From Lachnospiraceae bacterium UBA7160 (GTDB lineage Bacteria; Bacillota; Clostridia; Lachnospirales; Lachnospiraceae): DNA of 46,968 nt. The translations under genes and the position numbers were made by a program. Below are positions 15,060 to 24,323 of the stretch, one piece after another (the stretch's first letter is position 1; each line of letters begins with the position of its first letter). The DNA lies in assembly GCA_002491565.1 (NCBI GenBank), contig DKWE01000097.1, forward strand, positions 1-46,968, in the 5' to 3' direction. The notes under the pieces were generated by a model. It was not told the origin of the DNA, searched no databases, and saw nothing but the letters and a program-made list of their open reading frames with translations.

Positions 15060-16778
15060 GTGTACAAGATTCATTTTGTCCGTGAAAATAAATTCGTAGA
15101 AGCAGAAGAAGGGAGCAATCTTCTGGAAGTCTGGCGGAGCGCAGGGCTGATGCCGGATGCGCCCTGCGGCGGGAGGGGGAAATGCGGAAAATGCCGCGTA
15201 AGGATACTGGGAGAGGAAACGCGTGTGGTGAAAGCCTGCGAGATGCGGGTGCACGGGGACATGGAACTGGACACGGAATACGTGGAAAACGGGTATCACA
15301 TTCTGACCGGAGGGAGGACCAGAGCGGTATCCTTTCATCCGGCGGTCCGAAAAGTCCGGGTACAGGTTCCCATGGCCAGGATCGGGGAGTGCAGGTCAGA
15401 CTGGACACGCTTTACCGACGCGCTGTCACGGACAGAAGAAAGGGCAGGACAGGAGTACCGCGTGAACCTCAAAGCGGCGTCTGTGCTGGGAAAACTGCAG
15501 AAGGAGACCCAGGGAATGGTATGGGCGGTGGTCTCGGAGGGGCATATCCTGCAGGTGTCCGCCGAAGAGCCGCAGATTTATATGGCGGCTGTCGATATTG
15601 GTACGACGACGGTTGCGGCTTATCTTCTGGACGGAGAAACTGGCGCCGTGCGCGCGATTGCGAGCGGGAAGAATCCGCAGGCACAGTACGGAGCGGATGT
15701 GATTAACCGCGCGAATTACTGTCTCCTTCATGGGATGGAAGGAGTCACCGGATGCATCCGGGAGACGGTCAACCAGCTGGTTGCGGAGCTGGCGCAGAAG
15801 GCAGGGATCGCGGTGCAGGAGATCTGCGCGCTGTCTGTGGTGGGAAATACCTGCATGCACCATATGTTTCTCGGAGCTGCGGTGTATTCCCTGACGAAAG
15901 CGCCGTACGTTCCTGCGGTACAGGAGGCAATGATCTGCAGCAGCCGGGACTATGGCATTGCCCTTCATCCGGAAGCAGAACTGTGGATGCTGCCGAATAT
16001 TGCAGGCTTTGTGGGAGCCGATACGGTCGGATGCCTTCTATCCTCCGGGCTTGCCGAGGAGCAGGAGTGGACGCTGCTGGTCGATATCGGAACGAACGGG
16101 GAGATGGTACTCGGAAAGAATGGGAGACTGTTGGCCTGTTCCACGGCTGCCGGACCGGCGTTTGAGGGAGCCGGGATCAGCTGCGGGATGCGCGGGGCAT
16201 CCGGCGCCATCAGCCATGTTCGCTGGAGCGGTCAGGCATGGGAGTATGAGACTATCGATTCCGGAAAGCCTCTCGGCATCTGCGGGTCCGGGATCCTCGA
16301 CCTTGTGGCAGAGCTGCGAAGAAGCGGACAGATGGACGAAGGCGGGTATCTGGAGGAGGAGATCACGCTGGCTGATGGCAAGGAGAGCGGCAACGGCGAG
16401 CCAATTCAGTTTACACAGCGGGATGTCCGGCAGCTTCAGCTCGCAAAGGCGGCAATTGCGGCCGGAATCCGGATGCTTGCGATGCGGGCAGGAATTGAAG
16501 TGAAAGAGATTCAGAAGGTATGGATCGCAGGAGCCTTCGGAAATTATATGTCCCCGGAGAGCGCCTGTGCGATCGGGCTGATCCCGCAGGAACTCTCCGG
16601 GAAAATCCGTATGATCGGGAACGCTGCAGGTGAGGGGGCCAAGCTGGTGCTGAAGGACCGCGGACTGTGGGAGGAAGCGCAGAAGCTTGCCGCGGAGGCA
16701 GAATTCGTGGAGCTTGCCACGATGAAGGAATTTCAGGACTGCTTTGTGGACGAGATGGAGTTTCCGGAGCTGAGGTAA
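15060..16778 (+). CDS. RamA/AcsV-like ATP-dependent corrinoid activation protein
   Basis: About 572 aa from a GTG at 15060, chosen because AGAAGGAGG lies just upstream; an ATG at 15036 lacks a site. The N terminus is a plant-type [2Fe-2S] domain with C36, C42, C45 and C60 (CGGRGKCGKC). The rest is an ASKHA-fold (DUF4445-type) ATPase with DIGTTTVAAYLLDG, VGNTCMHHMFLG and LLVDIGTNGEM. Family knowledge: such proteins use ATP to reduce Co(II) corrinoid proteins back to Co(I). A corrinoid protein and several UroD-fold methyltransferases lie 5-20 kb downstream, so this is probably their activator. It is followed by a terminator and is thus its own unit. Confidence 0.9.
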   Translation: MYKIHFVRENKFVEAEEGSNLLEVWRSAGLMPDAPCGGRGKCGKCRVRILGEETRVVKACEMRVHGDMELDTEYVENGYHILTGGRTRAVSFHPAVRKVRVQVPMARIGECRSDWTRFTDALSRTEERAGQEYRVNLKAASVLGKLQKETQGMVWAVVSEGHILQVSAEEPQIYMAAVDIGTTTVAAYLLDGETGAVRAIASGKNPQAQYGADVINRANYCLLHGMEGVTGCIRETVNQLVAELAQKAGIAVQEICALSVVGNTCMHHMFLGAAVYSLTKAPYVPAVQEAMICSSRDYGIALHPEAELWMLPNIAGFVGADTVGCLLSSGLAEEQEWTLLVDIGTNGEMVLGKNGRLLACSTAAGPAFEGAGISCGMRGASGAISHVRWSGQAWEYETIDSGKPLGICGSGILDLVAELRRSGQMDEGGYLEEEITLADGKESGNGEPIQFTQRDVRQLQLAKAAIAAGIRMLAMRAGIEVKEIQKVWIAGAFGNYMSPESACAIGLIPQELSGKIRMIGNAAGEGAKLVLKDRGLWEEAQKLAAEAEFVELATMKEFQDCFVDEMEFPELR

Positions 16779-16884
16779 GATAGGACAGCTGGGGAGGCGA
16801 TGCAGTGGTATCGTTGCCTGAAGCGGATGTAGCCCGCAGGAAAATCAGGAGAAGAGATTTGAAATAGTAGTGCGAATCCAAAAC

Positions 16885-16926
16885 AAGACGCTGTACAGGG
16901 GAGCTCCCTTGTAGGGCGTCTTATTT
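16885..16926 (+). terminator. Intrinsic terminator after the RamA-like gene
   Basis: AAGACGC (16885-16891) / GCGTCTT (16916-16922) encloses a second palindrome ACAGGGGAG-CTCCCTTGT, followed by a short T-rich stretch. Confidence 0.75.
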
Positions 16927-17079
16927 GGTTGTCCAGGCGTATTTCCCGAACGGGCTGACGGAACGGTACAGCGTAACAAAATACAAAAAATAGGAAGGAA
17001 ATTCATGTCTCTTGCAGAATGCCCTTGCTATAATCCAGATAAGAATTCCTCAAAAACTGTGAAAGGGAAGGTGAAAGCC

Positions 17080-18066
17080 ATGATTTCCAGAACAATGAAG
17101 GCATGGATACTCACAGAACCGGAAAATCTGGAACTGAAGGAGGTATCGGTGCCGGTGCCCGCGGAGAACCAGGTTCTGGTGAAAATAGACAGAGCGTGCA
17201 TCTGCAACGGCTCTGACCCGGGAATCTATCACGGGCATGAAGCGTATCAGACCCCTCTGATTTTCGGACATGAGGCGAGCGGGAGGATCGTAGAAAAGGG
17301 AACCGCAGTCACACAGTTCGACGTCGGGGACCGGGTGTGCTGGTGGTTTGAGGCAGGCGCTTTTGCGGAATACCAGACCGTCACGCCGGAACGCGTAGCA
17401 ATGTTTACCGTACCGGAAGCAATTACGCCGGATCAGGCGCCGGTGATGGAGCTGGTGCTGGCCGCCTGCAGGGCGCTGATGAAGTTTCCGCCTGCGGACG
17501 GACGAAAGAAGCTCTCGATCTGCGGTCTTGGGCCGAGTGGGCTGGTTCTGATCCAGTACGCCCGCGCGCTGGGCTATGAGACGATTATCGGCTGGGATCT
17601 GTATGAGTCCAGAAGAAGCCTTGGGAAACAGCTTGGCGCGGATCTGGTGTATGACCCGAGGATGATCCTGGAAGGGAAAGCCGGGGAAATCCCGGAAAGT
17701 GATATCGGCGTGATCATGATGGGGGATGACCTGCTTCCGGGCGAGCCGACAGCCACCGCGTTTTTGCGGACGATCCGGGTCGGCGGCCAGCTTGTATCCT
17801 ATGGACATCCGGAAAGAGGATTCCGGTTTTCGCCCTATGTATTTCAGTCAAGAGACCTGAAGATGGAGGGGCCGGAGCAGGATATGGTGAAGATCCGTCA
17901 AAAGGGGGAGGAAGTAGTTCAAATGGCGGCGGATGGAAGAATCCGGATCGAACCGCTGATCACACACCGCATTGATTTTGAAGCGTTCCTTCCGGCGTTT
18001 GAGTCGATCCTCGCGCATCCGGAAGCGCAGATCAAGGTGATTATGAAATGGAGGAATGAGCAGTGA
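17080..18066 (+). CDS. Zinc-type MDR alcohol/polyol dehydrogenase
   Basis: About 328 aa from ATG 17080; an upstream in-frame ATG (17005) also has a fair ribosome site and would add 25 residues. It is a medium-chain dehydrogenase: a GroES-like domain with the catalytic-zinc Cys in RACICNGSDPG and GHEASG, then a Rossmann domain (ICGLGPSGLVLIQYA). The four structural-zinc cysteines of classical ADHs are missing. It should oxidise or reduce a sugar or polyol with NAD(P). It overlaps the following TIM-barrel isomerase start by 4 nt, so the two are translationally coupled. Confidence 0.87.
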   Translation: MISRTMKAWILTEPENLELKEVSVPVPAENQVLVKIDRACICNGSDPGIYHGHEAYQTPLIFGHEASGRIVEKGTAVTQFDVGDRVCWWFEAGAFAEYQTVTPERVAMFTVPEAITPDQAPVMELVLAACRALMKFPPADGRKKLSICGLGPSGLVLIQYARALGYETIIGWDLYESRRSLGKQLGADLVYDPRMILEGKAGEIPESDIGVIMMGDDLLPGEPTATAFLRTIRVGGQLVSYGHPERGFRFSPYVFQSRDLKMEGPEQDMVKIRQKGEEVVQMAADGRIRIEPLITHRIDFEAFLPAFESILAHPEAQIKVIMKWRNEQ

Positions 18067-18932
18067 AGCTTGGAATATCAGGACAGGCGCTTGGAGAGGT
18101 GATGGATTTCGAGTCTATCGTAGATGTCGCGGCAAAATACGGCATCAAAAACTTTGAATTGTGGCCTTGTAATGTAAGAGGAACCGGGTTTGGCTATCGC
18201 GACCGGGACATCCATGAGATCTGTGAGATCGTAAAGAGACGGGAGATTACGATTGACTGTGTGACGATGGAGGCTGCGTTCTGTGAGCAGGCGGTGGAGA
18301 CGCCGGAGTATTATGCGGAGCTTCTGATGGGAGCGGTCGACGCGGCTGTGGCAGTCGGTGCGAAGCTGGTCAATCATTACTGCTACTTTATTAATTTGTC
18401 AGAGGAGCCGGACTTTGCGCGGATGGAAGCGTACTGGAGCAGACCGCTTGCCTACGCGAAGGAGAGAGGCGTCACTCTGGTGCTGGAGAACGAAGCGCAT
18501 GATGCAACGAGAAGACCGGAGCTGACAAGAGCGATCGTGGAGCATTTCCATGACCCGGCGTTTCTGACCAATCTCGATGCGGCAAATTATTTCCATGCGA
18601 GCCAGGAGGGCTTCCCGGCAGCTTACGAGATTCTGAAGCCGTATATTGGCTATGTGCATCTGAAAAACGCCTGCCTTCCAAGGGCGGGAGCAGGTCAGCC
18701 AAAGGAGAACGAGGGCGCTCCGATGTCCGGTATTTTTGAAGGGCGCAACATTCAGTACGCGCCGCTTCCGGACGGCAGTGTAAATATTGCGGGGCTGCTT
18801 ACGCGTCTTATGGAGGACGGAGTGTATACCGGGACCTGTACGCTGGAGCCGCACACCGAGCCGCAGTGCGTGGAGGGATTCTATGAGAGAGAATCCAGAT
18901 GGCTGCGCAGGATGGGATTTTTTAACAATTGA
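18063..18932 (+). CDS. Sugar isomerase/epimerase, xylose-isomerase-like TIM barrel
   Basis: A 289-residue AP-endonuclease-2-type TIM barrel, as in IolE, IolI and tagatose/psicose epimerases. Putative metal ligands are the Glu in LVLENEAHD, the Asp in LTNLDAANY, the His in YVHLKNA and the Glu in CTLEPHTE. It uses a GTG start that overlaps the preceding dehydrogenase. Coupling to two dehydrogenases suggests an oxidise-isomerise-reduce route on a sugar or cyclitol. The substrate is not readable from the sequence. Confidence 0.85.
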   Translation: MKLGISGQALGEVMDFESIVDVAAKYGIKNFELWPCNVRGTGFGYRDRDIHEICEIVKRREITIDCVTMEAAFCEQAVETPEYYAELLMGAVDAAVAVGAKLVNHYCYFINLSEEPDFARMEAYWSRPLAYAKERGVTLVLENEAHDATRRPELTRAIVEHFHDPAFLTNLDAANYFHASQEGFPAAYEILKPYIGYVHLKNACLPRAGAGQPKENEGAPMSGIFEGRNIQYAPLPDGSVNIAGLLTRLMEDGVYTGTCTLEPHTEPQCVEGFYERESRWLRRMGFFNN

Positions 18933-19006
18933 TAAAATAAGCCGATGAAAAATCATACAGCGGAGTTTTGCCAAGCAGGAATAGAGCAGCTTCAAAGGAG
19001 GATATT

Positions 19007-20014
19007 ATGTTAGCAGCAGTAGTAGAAAAGCCAGGAGAACTGGTGATTAAGGAAATTGAGAGACCGGTGCCGGGACCGAGACAGTTTATCATCAAGGTAC
19101 TCGCATCTTCTATCTGTAATGCAACCGATAATCATATTTTGGAAGGAATTTTTGACGGATACCATGACCACTATCCGCAGGTTCTCGGGCATGAGGTGTG
19201 CGGAGAGGTTGTAGAGCTTGGAAGTGAGATCGATCCGGAGGACATTCATATTGGAGAGCGGATCGCAATGTATACTCCATACGGAGCATTTCAGGAGTAT
19301 GTCCCGGTGGACCGCGACGGTTATGGCTTCGCGCGCGTTCCGGACAAGGTTCCGGATGAGGTAGCTTCGATCTGTGAGATGTTTGACGGCGCGTTCCGCA
19401 GCACCATTGCATGTGCGGAGATTCAGAAGGGCGAGCGTGTCCTGATCATCGGAGCAGGGCCGATGGGACTGACTGCCGCGAGCGCAGCCGCTGCGCAGGG
19501 AGCTGTCGTGTGCATTGTAGATTTTCATCAGAACCGCCTCGATAAGGCGCGCGAGATGGGCGTTTCCTATACCTATAACCGCAGCAGCATGAGCGCGGAG
19601 GAGGTTGTAGAGGCGATCAAAAAGAAGGTCGGGGAAATCGATCTTGCCTGCATGTGTATTGCGCTGGACCGTTCTAAGGAGCAGGATGCGTTCTACATTC
19701 CGATTGAGGCCCTGAAGGAAAACGGAAGGATGACCAGTCTGAATGTGGAAGTGAAGCTGGAGCACCATAATCATCGCATGAACCCGTTCCACATGAACCG
19801 GAAGAACATCAAATACCGTCACAACCTGGAACGGTTCGGGACAATTGAGGACTTCCAGAGGGGGTACGATCTGGTGAGCGAGGGAAAGATTCCGATGGAA
19901 AAGCTGATCACGCACCGGATTACCCTGGACCAGCTTCCGTGGGCGCTCGACATGTGTCACAATCACCTGGATGAGTGCATCAAATTTGTTGTGTATCCGC
20001 GCGTGGGAAAATAG
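19007..20014 (+). CDS. Second MDR dehydrogenase
   Basis: A 335-residue medium-chain dehydrogenase that starts MLAAVVEKPGELVIKEIE after a strong AAAGGAGG site. The catalytic-zinc region is SSICNATDNH with GHEVCGEVV, and the nucleotide fold is IIGAGPMGLTAASAAA. It belongs to the same superfamily as the gene at 17080 but is clearly diverged, so two different steps or substrates are likely. The next gene, a UroD-fold protein, starts 57 nt downstream in the same operon. Confidence 0.87.
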   Translation: MLAAVVEKPGELVIKEIERPVPGPRQFIIKVLASSICNATDNHILEGIFDGYHDHYPQVLGHEVCGEVVELGSEIDPEDIHIGERIAMYTPYGAFQEYVPVDRDGYGFARVPDKVPDEVASICEMFDGAFRSTIACAEIQKGERVLIIGAGPMGLTAASAAAAQGAVVCIVDFHQNRLDKAREMGVSYTYNRSSMSAEEVVEAIKKKVGEIDLACMCIALDRSKEQDAFYIPIEALKENGRMTSLNVEVKLEHHNHRMNPFHMNRKNIKYRHNLERFGTIEDFQRGYDLVSEGKIPMEKLITHRITLDQLPWALDMCHNHLDECIKFVVYPRVGK

Positions 20015-20070
20015 AGGAAAATTGCAGTGCGGAGGCAACATACACAGTTACAGAAAAGGAGCAGAGGTGT

Positions 20071-21159
20071 ATGTATTATAAGGAAGACTGGGAAAAAGCA
20101 AAAGCGCGGCTTACGGCGCTGTGGGATAACGAGATACTGGACCGCTGCTGTATTTCGGTAGCGGCGCCGCGGGACGGAAAGACGAATGTGCATATTTTTG
20201 CACAGGGAGCATGCAATCCGGACGACCCGAAGGATGTAGAGGATTACTGGATGAACCCGGAGCGGATTCTCCAGAGAAATATCAAAAGGCTGGAGCAGAC
20301 GTACTGCGGCGGGGAGTCGCTTCCTCTGGTGATGCCGAACTTCGGGACTTCCGGACACTGTGTGTACTATGGGGCGAAGTATACCTTGAAGCCGGAAACG
20401 ATCTGGTTCGATCCGGTGGTCGATGATATCGAAGAGTACGAATGGAAGTATGACCGTGAGAATTCGTTCTATTGCAGGCAGAGAGAGATTGTGCAGTATC
20501 TGGCTGAGAAGGGGAAAGGAAAATTCCTCGTCTCTATGCCGGATAACTGCGGGACGCTGGATGCGATCGGGCATCTTCACGGTTCGGTCAATGCGCTGAT
20601 GGACATGTATGACTGTCCGGAAGCGCTGACGGAGAGCATTGCGGTGCTCAATAACGGATGGACGGACGCGGCGGAGACCTTTTACCAGCTGACAAAGGAA
20701 TGCAATGAGGGCGGAAGCTGCGTCGGCTGGATGGATACGTGGGCACCGGGACGCCATGCCCAGATGCAGTGTGATATGTCCGTGATGTTTTCTCCGGATC
20801 AGTATAAGCAGTTTGCGGTTCCGGAACTGAAAAAACAGATGGAGTGGGAGGAATATCCCGTGTATCACCTGGACGGGAAAGAGCAGATTCATCATCTGGA
20901 TCATCTGCTCGCGCTGGACGAGCTGAAAATGATCCAGTGGACCAACGTAGACGGACAGGAAACGCCCGCGCACTTTATTCCGGCTCTGAAGCGGATGCAG
21001 GAGGCGGGCAAGCGGATTCTCGTGATGACCCCGGCGTCGGACATCCCGGCATTGATGGAGCATCTGTCATCGAAGGGGCTCTATCTGCATACATACGCAA
21101 ATTCAGTGGAGGAGGCCAATCAGATCATCCGCTATGTGGAGAAGCATACACATGAGTAA
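20071..21159 (+). CDS. UroD-fold protein, putative methyltransferase, atypical metal site
   Basis: A 362-residue protein of the uroporphyrinogen decarboxylase / methyltransferase superfamily, opening MYYKEDWEKAKARLTALW. Recognisable are the DMYDCPEALTESI helix region and the barrel strand ending in H266-L-D268-G where MtaA-type enzymes have HxC. No partner Cys follows; the segment near the end is VMTPASDIP. It therefore may not bind zinc in the MtaA manner. Operon position, between dehydrogenases and a beta-helix glycan enzyme, suggests a sugar-derived substrate. It is not haem uroporphyrinogen decarboxylase: no other haem genes are present. The start has AAAGGAG upstream. Confidence 0.75.
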   Translation: MYYKEDWEKAKARLTALWDNEILDRCCISVAAPRDGKTNVHIFAQGACNPDDPKDVEDYWMNPERILQRNIKRLEQTYCGGESLPLVMPNFGTSGHCVYYGAKYTLKPETIWFDPVVDDIEEYEWKYDRENSFYCRQREIVQYLAEKGKGKFLVSMPDNCGTLDAIGHLHGSVNALMDMYDCPEALTESIAVLNNGWTDAAETFYQLTKECNEGGSCVGWMDTWAPGRHAQMQCDMSVMFSPDQYKQFAVPELKKQMEWEEYPVYHLDGKEQIHHLDHLLALDELKMIQWTNVDGQETPAHFIPALKRMQEAGKRILVMTPASDIPALMEHLSSKGLYLHTYANSVEEANQIIRYVEKHTHE

Positions 21160-21325
21160 AGAAGAATGTTCCGGAGTGTGTACAGTGCCATTTTCCGAAA
21201 AAAGAGCGAATACCAGACGAATGATTGCACACTTTGTGCTTCGATAACTTGGGGTCATGAGATAAGGATGCCTGTCAGAACAGGGATGGTTCCGTACCCC
21301 GGGAGATAACAGGAGGTATAAAATT

Positions 21326-23284
21326 ATGGGGAGAGAGTATCATGTGGCGGTCACTGGCTGTGACAGCTGGCAGGGGACGAAGGAGAAGCCGTTTCGGACG
21401 ATTTCAAAGGCGGCTGCTATCGCGATGCCGGGCGATACCGTAACCGTTCATGAAGGAGAGTATCGTGAATGGGTAAAGCCCGCTAACGGGGGAATCAGCG
21501 AGATCAGACGGATTGTCTATCAGGCGGCAGAGGGGGAAAAAGTAGTGATCAAGGGTTCTGAGCGGATTCAGAACTGGGAGAATATTGGAGGAACCGTCTG
21601 GAAAGCGGTAGTGCCGAATGCCATGTTTGGGGAATACCATCCCTATCGGGAGATTCTGGACGGAGACTGGCTGGAATTCCCGCAGAAGACGCTGCATACG
21701 GGAGACGTATATCTGAATGGAAAGTCGTTTTATGAAGCACAGTCGCTGGAAGAGGTAAAGCATCCCGCAGAACGCACAGCGGGCTACTGCCGTCTGTGGC
21801 CGGAGTATGCGGAGCCGATCCTGCATCCGGAGGATACGGTTTACCGGTGGTTTTCCGAGGTAGACGAGGAGAAAACGACGATTTACGCGAACTTCCAGGG
21901 AGCAGACCCGAACCAGGAGCTTGCGGAGATCAATGTGCGGAGAAGCTGCTTTTATCCGGTGAGAACAGGGAGAAACTACATCACCGTCCGTGGCTTTGAG
22001 ATGGCACAGGCAGCCTGTCCCTGGGCGCCGCCGACTGCAGACCAGCCGGCTTTGCTGGGGGTAAACTGGAGCAAGGGCTGGATCATAGAGCACAATATCA
22101 TCCACGACGCAAAGTGCAGTGCGATCAGCATCGGAAAAGAGGAGAGCACCGGACACAATCTGGCCACCCGGACGAAGCGCAAGCCAGGATACCAGTATCA
22201 GATGGAGGCGGTATTTCGCGCTGCCCAGATCGGATGGAGCAAGGAAACGATCGGCTCCCACATCATCCGGGATAATGTGATCTATGACTGCGGACAGAAC
22301 GGAATTGTCGGTCACATGGGCTGCGTATTCAGCGAGATTTATAACAACCATATTTACAATATTGCCGTAAAGCATGAGTATTTCGGCCATGAAATTGCCG
22401 GGATCAAGCTTCATGCGGCGATTGATGTGCAGATTCACCATAACAGAATCCACAACTGCAGTCTGGGCACGTGGCTCGACTGGCAGGCGCAGGGAACACG
22501 CGTGAGCAAAAACCTGTATTATCAGAACGACCGGGACTGGATGATCGAAGTGACCCACGGCCCGTGCCTGGTGGACAACAACATCTTTGCGTCCGATTAT
22601 TCGATTGACAATTACGCGCAGGGAACCGCCTATGTCAACAATCTGTTCTGCGGAATCATGCACAAAGAGGAAGTGCTGAACCGCGCAACACCGTATCATT
22701 TCCCGCATACCACTGCAATTGCCGGAACTGCCGTGGTATATGGGGCGGATGACCGCATCTTCCAGAATATATTCCTGGGAGAAACGAAACTGCCGTACAG
22801 CACAGCTCATTGCAGCGGCCTGTTTTTCAACGGTACGGAGGGGTATCAGGGATGCCCGCTTGATATGGAGGAATATATCGGCTATATCAACTCCTATGAG
22901 CGTGGGGATCTGGAACCGCATCTGTATACGAAGCAGCCGGCCTATATGGAGCGGAACGCTTACCTGAAGGGCGCGCCAGCCTTTGAGAGAGAGAAGGAGC
23001 ATTACCTCAGCGACAAAGACCCGCAGGTGAGGATTGTGACCGAAGGGGATGAGGTATACCTGGAGATCAACGTAGAGAAAGAAATGCTGGACCTGGCCGC
23101 AGAAGTTATCACGACAGAAAAGCTCGGCATGGTGCGGATTGTGGAAGAAGCGTATGAGAATCCGGATGGCTCCGCTATCATACTGGATACGGATTACAAT
23201 GATTGCCCGAGAGGGGAAAAGCACATAGTGGGGCCGTTGGAGAACCTGAAGGAAGGATTTAACAGAGTCAGAGTCTGGGGCTGA
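21326..23284 (+). CDS. Right-handed parallel beta-helix protein, probable glycan-active enzyme
   Basis: A 652-residue protein. The N-terminal 60 residues (GCDSWQGTKEKPFRTISKAA, then PGDTVTVHEGEYREWV) are the classical entry of right-handed beta-helix proteins. Repeated strands such as HNIIHDAKCSAISIG, IRDNVIYDCGQNGIVG and IYNNHIYNIA form the coils. Families with this fold include polysaccharide lyases and glycoside hydrolases such as GH141; I cannot decide which. No signal peptide is seen, so it should act inside the cell on imported oligosaccharides. A short beta domain may close the C terminus (from about residue 560). The clear ribosome site is AGGAGG. It lies between a UroD-fold gene and a phosphatase gene. 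Confidence 0.8.
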   Translation: MGREYHVAVTGCDSWQGTKEKPFRTISKAAAIAMPGDTVTVHEGEYREWVKPANGGISEIRRIVYQAAEGEKVVIKGSERIQNWENIGGTVWKAVVPNAMFGEYHPYREILDGDWLEFPQKTLHTGDVYLNGKSFYEAQSLEEVKHPAERTAGYCRLWPEYAEPILHPEDTVYRWFSEVDEEKTTIYANFQGADPNQELAEINVRRSCFYPVRTGRNYITVRGFEMAQAACPWAPPTADQPALLGVNWSKGWIIEHNIIHDAKCSAISIGKEESTGHNLATRTKRKPGYQYQMEAVFRAAQIGWSKETIGSHIIRDNVIYDCGQNGIVGHMGCVFSEIYNNHIYNIAVKHEYFGHEIAGIKLHAAIDVQIHHNRIHNCSLGTWLDWQAQGTRVSKNLYYQNDRDWMIEVTHGPCLVDNNIFASDYSIDNYAQGTAYVNNLFCGIMHKEEVLNRATPYHFPHTTAIAGTAVVYGADDRIFQNIFLGETKLPYSTAHCSGLFFNGTEGYQGCPLDMEEYIGYINSYERGDLEPHLYTKQPAYMERNAYLKGAPAFEREKEHYLSDKDPQVRIVTEGDEVYLEINVEKEMLDLAAEVITTEKLGMVRIVEEAYENPDGSAIILDTDYNDCPRGEKHIVGPLENLKEGFNRVRVWG

Positions 23285-23366
23285 TTACGCTGCAGCAGAG
23301 TGTATTCATACAGCCGGGGCTGATTGCTTCAGGAGCAGTGTGGGCTTTGGTGGATAGGAGAATGAG

Positions 23367-24083
23367 ATGAAGCTGATATTGATCCGACATGGGGAACCTG
23401 ATTTTTCCATTGATTCACTTACCCCGAAGGGCTGGAGGGAGGCAGAATATCTGGCAGAACGCACGGCAGGATGGGATGTTACGGATTTCTACTGTTCCCC
23501 GCTTGGCCGGGCGCGGGATACGGCATCTCTGACGTTAAAGAAGCTGGGAAGGGATGCGGTGGTCTGTGACTGGCTGAGGGAGATTGATTGCCGGATCCTG
23601 AATCCTTCGACAAGCTGCAGGACGGTCGCCTGGGATATGCTGCCGGATTATCTGGATTGCCATCCAGAGCTGTTTGACCGGGAAGGATGGCGGCGGAACG
23701 CGGATATGAAGACCGGAAACCTGGAGGAATACGTGGATGATGTGGCAGAGGGGCTGGACCAGCTTCTGAAAAGCTACGGCTATCATAGAAAGGGACTGAG
23801 CTATCGTACGGCGGCGGATACGCGCCGGGATGCGGTGGTGGTCTGCTTTTGCCATTTCGGTACGATCTGTGCGGCGATGTCCCGGCTTCTGAATTTTGCG
23901 CCGCATCAGCTTTGGCAGGGATATTATCTGGCGCCGACTTCCGTGACGGTGCTCGGGACGGAGGAACGCACGGCAGGAGAGGTCTATTTCCGTTGCCAGA
24001 TGATGGGAGATACTTCCCATTTGCGCATGCATGGGGAAACAGTTTCAGCCAGTGGATATTTTGATCGCACATTTAGCAAGTAA
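23367..24083 (+). CDS. Histidine phosphatase superfamily protein
   Basis: A 238-residue phosphoglycerate-mutase-like phosphatase. The nucleophile lies in LILIRHGEPDF (the RHG motif) and YCSPLGRARDTA supplies the next basic residues. CFCHFGTICAAMS carries the second catalytic histidine. Members dephosphorylate small sugar phosphates or other metabolites; the substrate is unknown. It lies directly after the beta-helix gene on the same strand and is followed by a terminator-like hairpin, so it may end that operon. Confidence 0.88.
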   Translation: MKLILIRHGEPDFSIDSLTPKGWREAEYLAERTAGWDVTDFYCSPLGRARDTASLTLKKLGRDAVVCDWLREIDCRILNPSTSCRTVAWDMLPDYLDCHPELFDREGWRRNADMKTGNLEEYVDDVAEGLDQLLKSYGYHRKGLSYRTAADTRRDAVVVCFCHFGTICAAMSRLLNFAPHQLWQGYYLAPTSVTVLGTEERTAGEVYFRCQMMGDTSHLRMHGETVSASGYFDRTFSK

Positions 24084-24232
24084 GTGCGCGGCATCACTGC
24101 GGCAAAGAGCGTGTAATGGTCAGGCCAGTGATGAAAGAAAGCAGATGAACGGGAGCATGACATGGGTGAATACCACGAATTCCCGGTTGAAATCAGATAG
24201 AATTTAGTATAAATTTATAGAAAAACCGATAT

Positions 24233-24275
24233 ACTCCCAGAATCACAAAAGGCGGAATTTGTGTCTGGGAGTTTT
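24233..24275 (+). terminator. Intrinsic terminator ahead of the two-component genes
   Basis: ACTCCCAG (24233-24240) / CTGGGAGT (24265-24272) with inner CACAAA/TTTGTG, then TTTT. It may end the upstream operon. A weak promoter-like pair (TTGAAA 24187, TATAAA 24208, 15-nt spacing) just before it leaves open an attenuator role. Confidence 0.75.
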
Positions 24276-24323
24276 CGCACATGGGCGTGAAAAGTACTGC
24301 AAAAGAGAAAAGTGAGAAGAGAT

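Noticed and set aside
19010..20041. 343-codon minus-strand frame opposite a dehydrogenase gene
   Set aside because: Antisense shadow; no motif, no ribosome site, and the plus strand is a clear MDR dehydrogenase.
20071..21159. True haem uroporphyrinogen decarboxylase (hemE)
   Set aside because: The sequence is distant from HemE, no haem genes are present, and three more UroD-fold paralogues sit with a corrinoid protein.
21404..23224. 606-codon minus-strand frame opposite the beta-helix gene
   Set aside because: A long antisense shadow of GC-rich codons; the plus-strand frame has the conserved motifs and the ribosome site.
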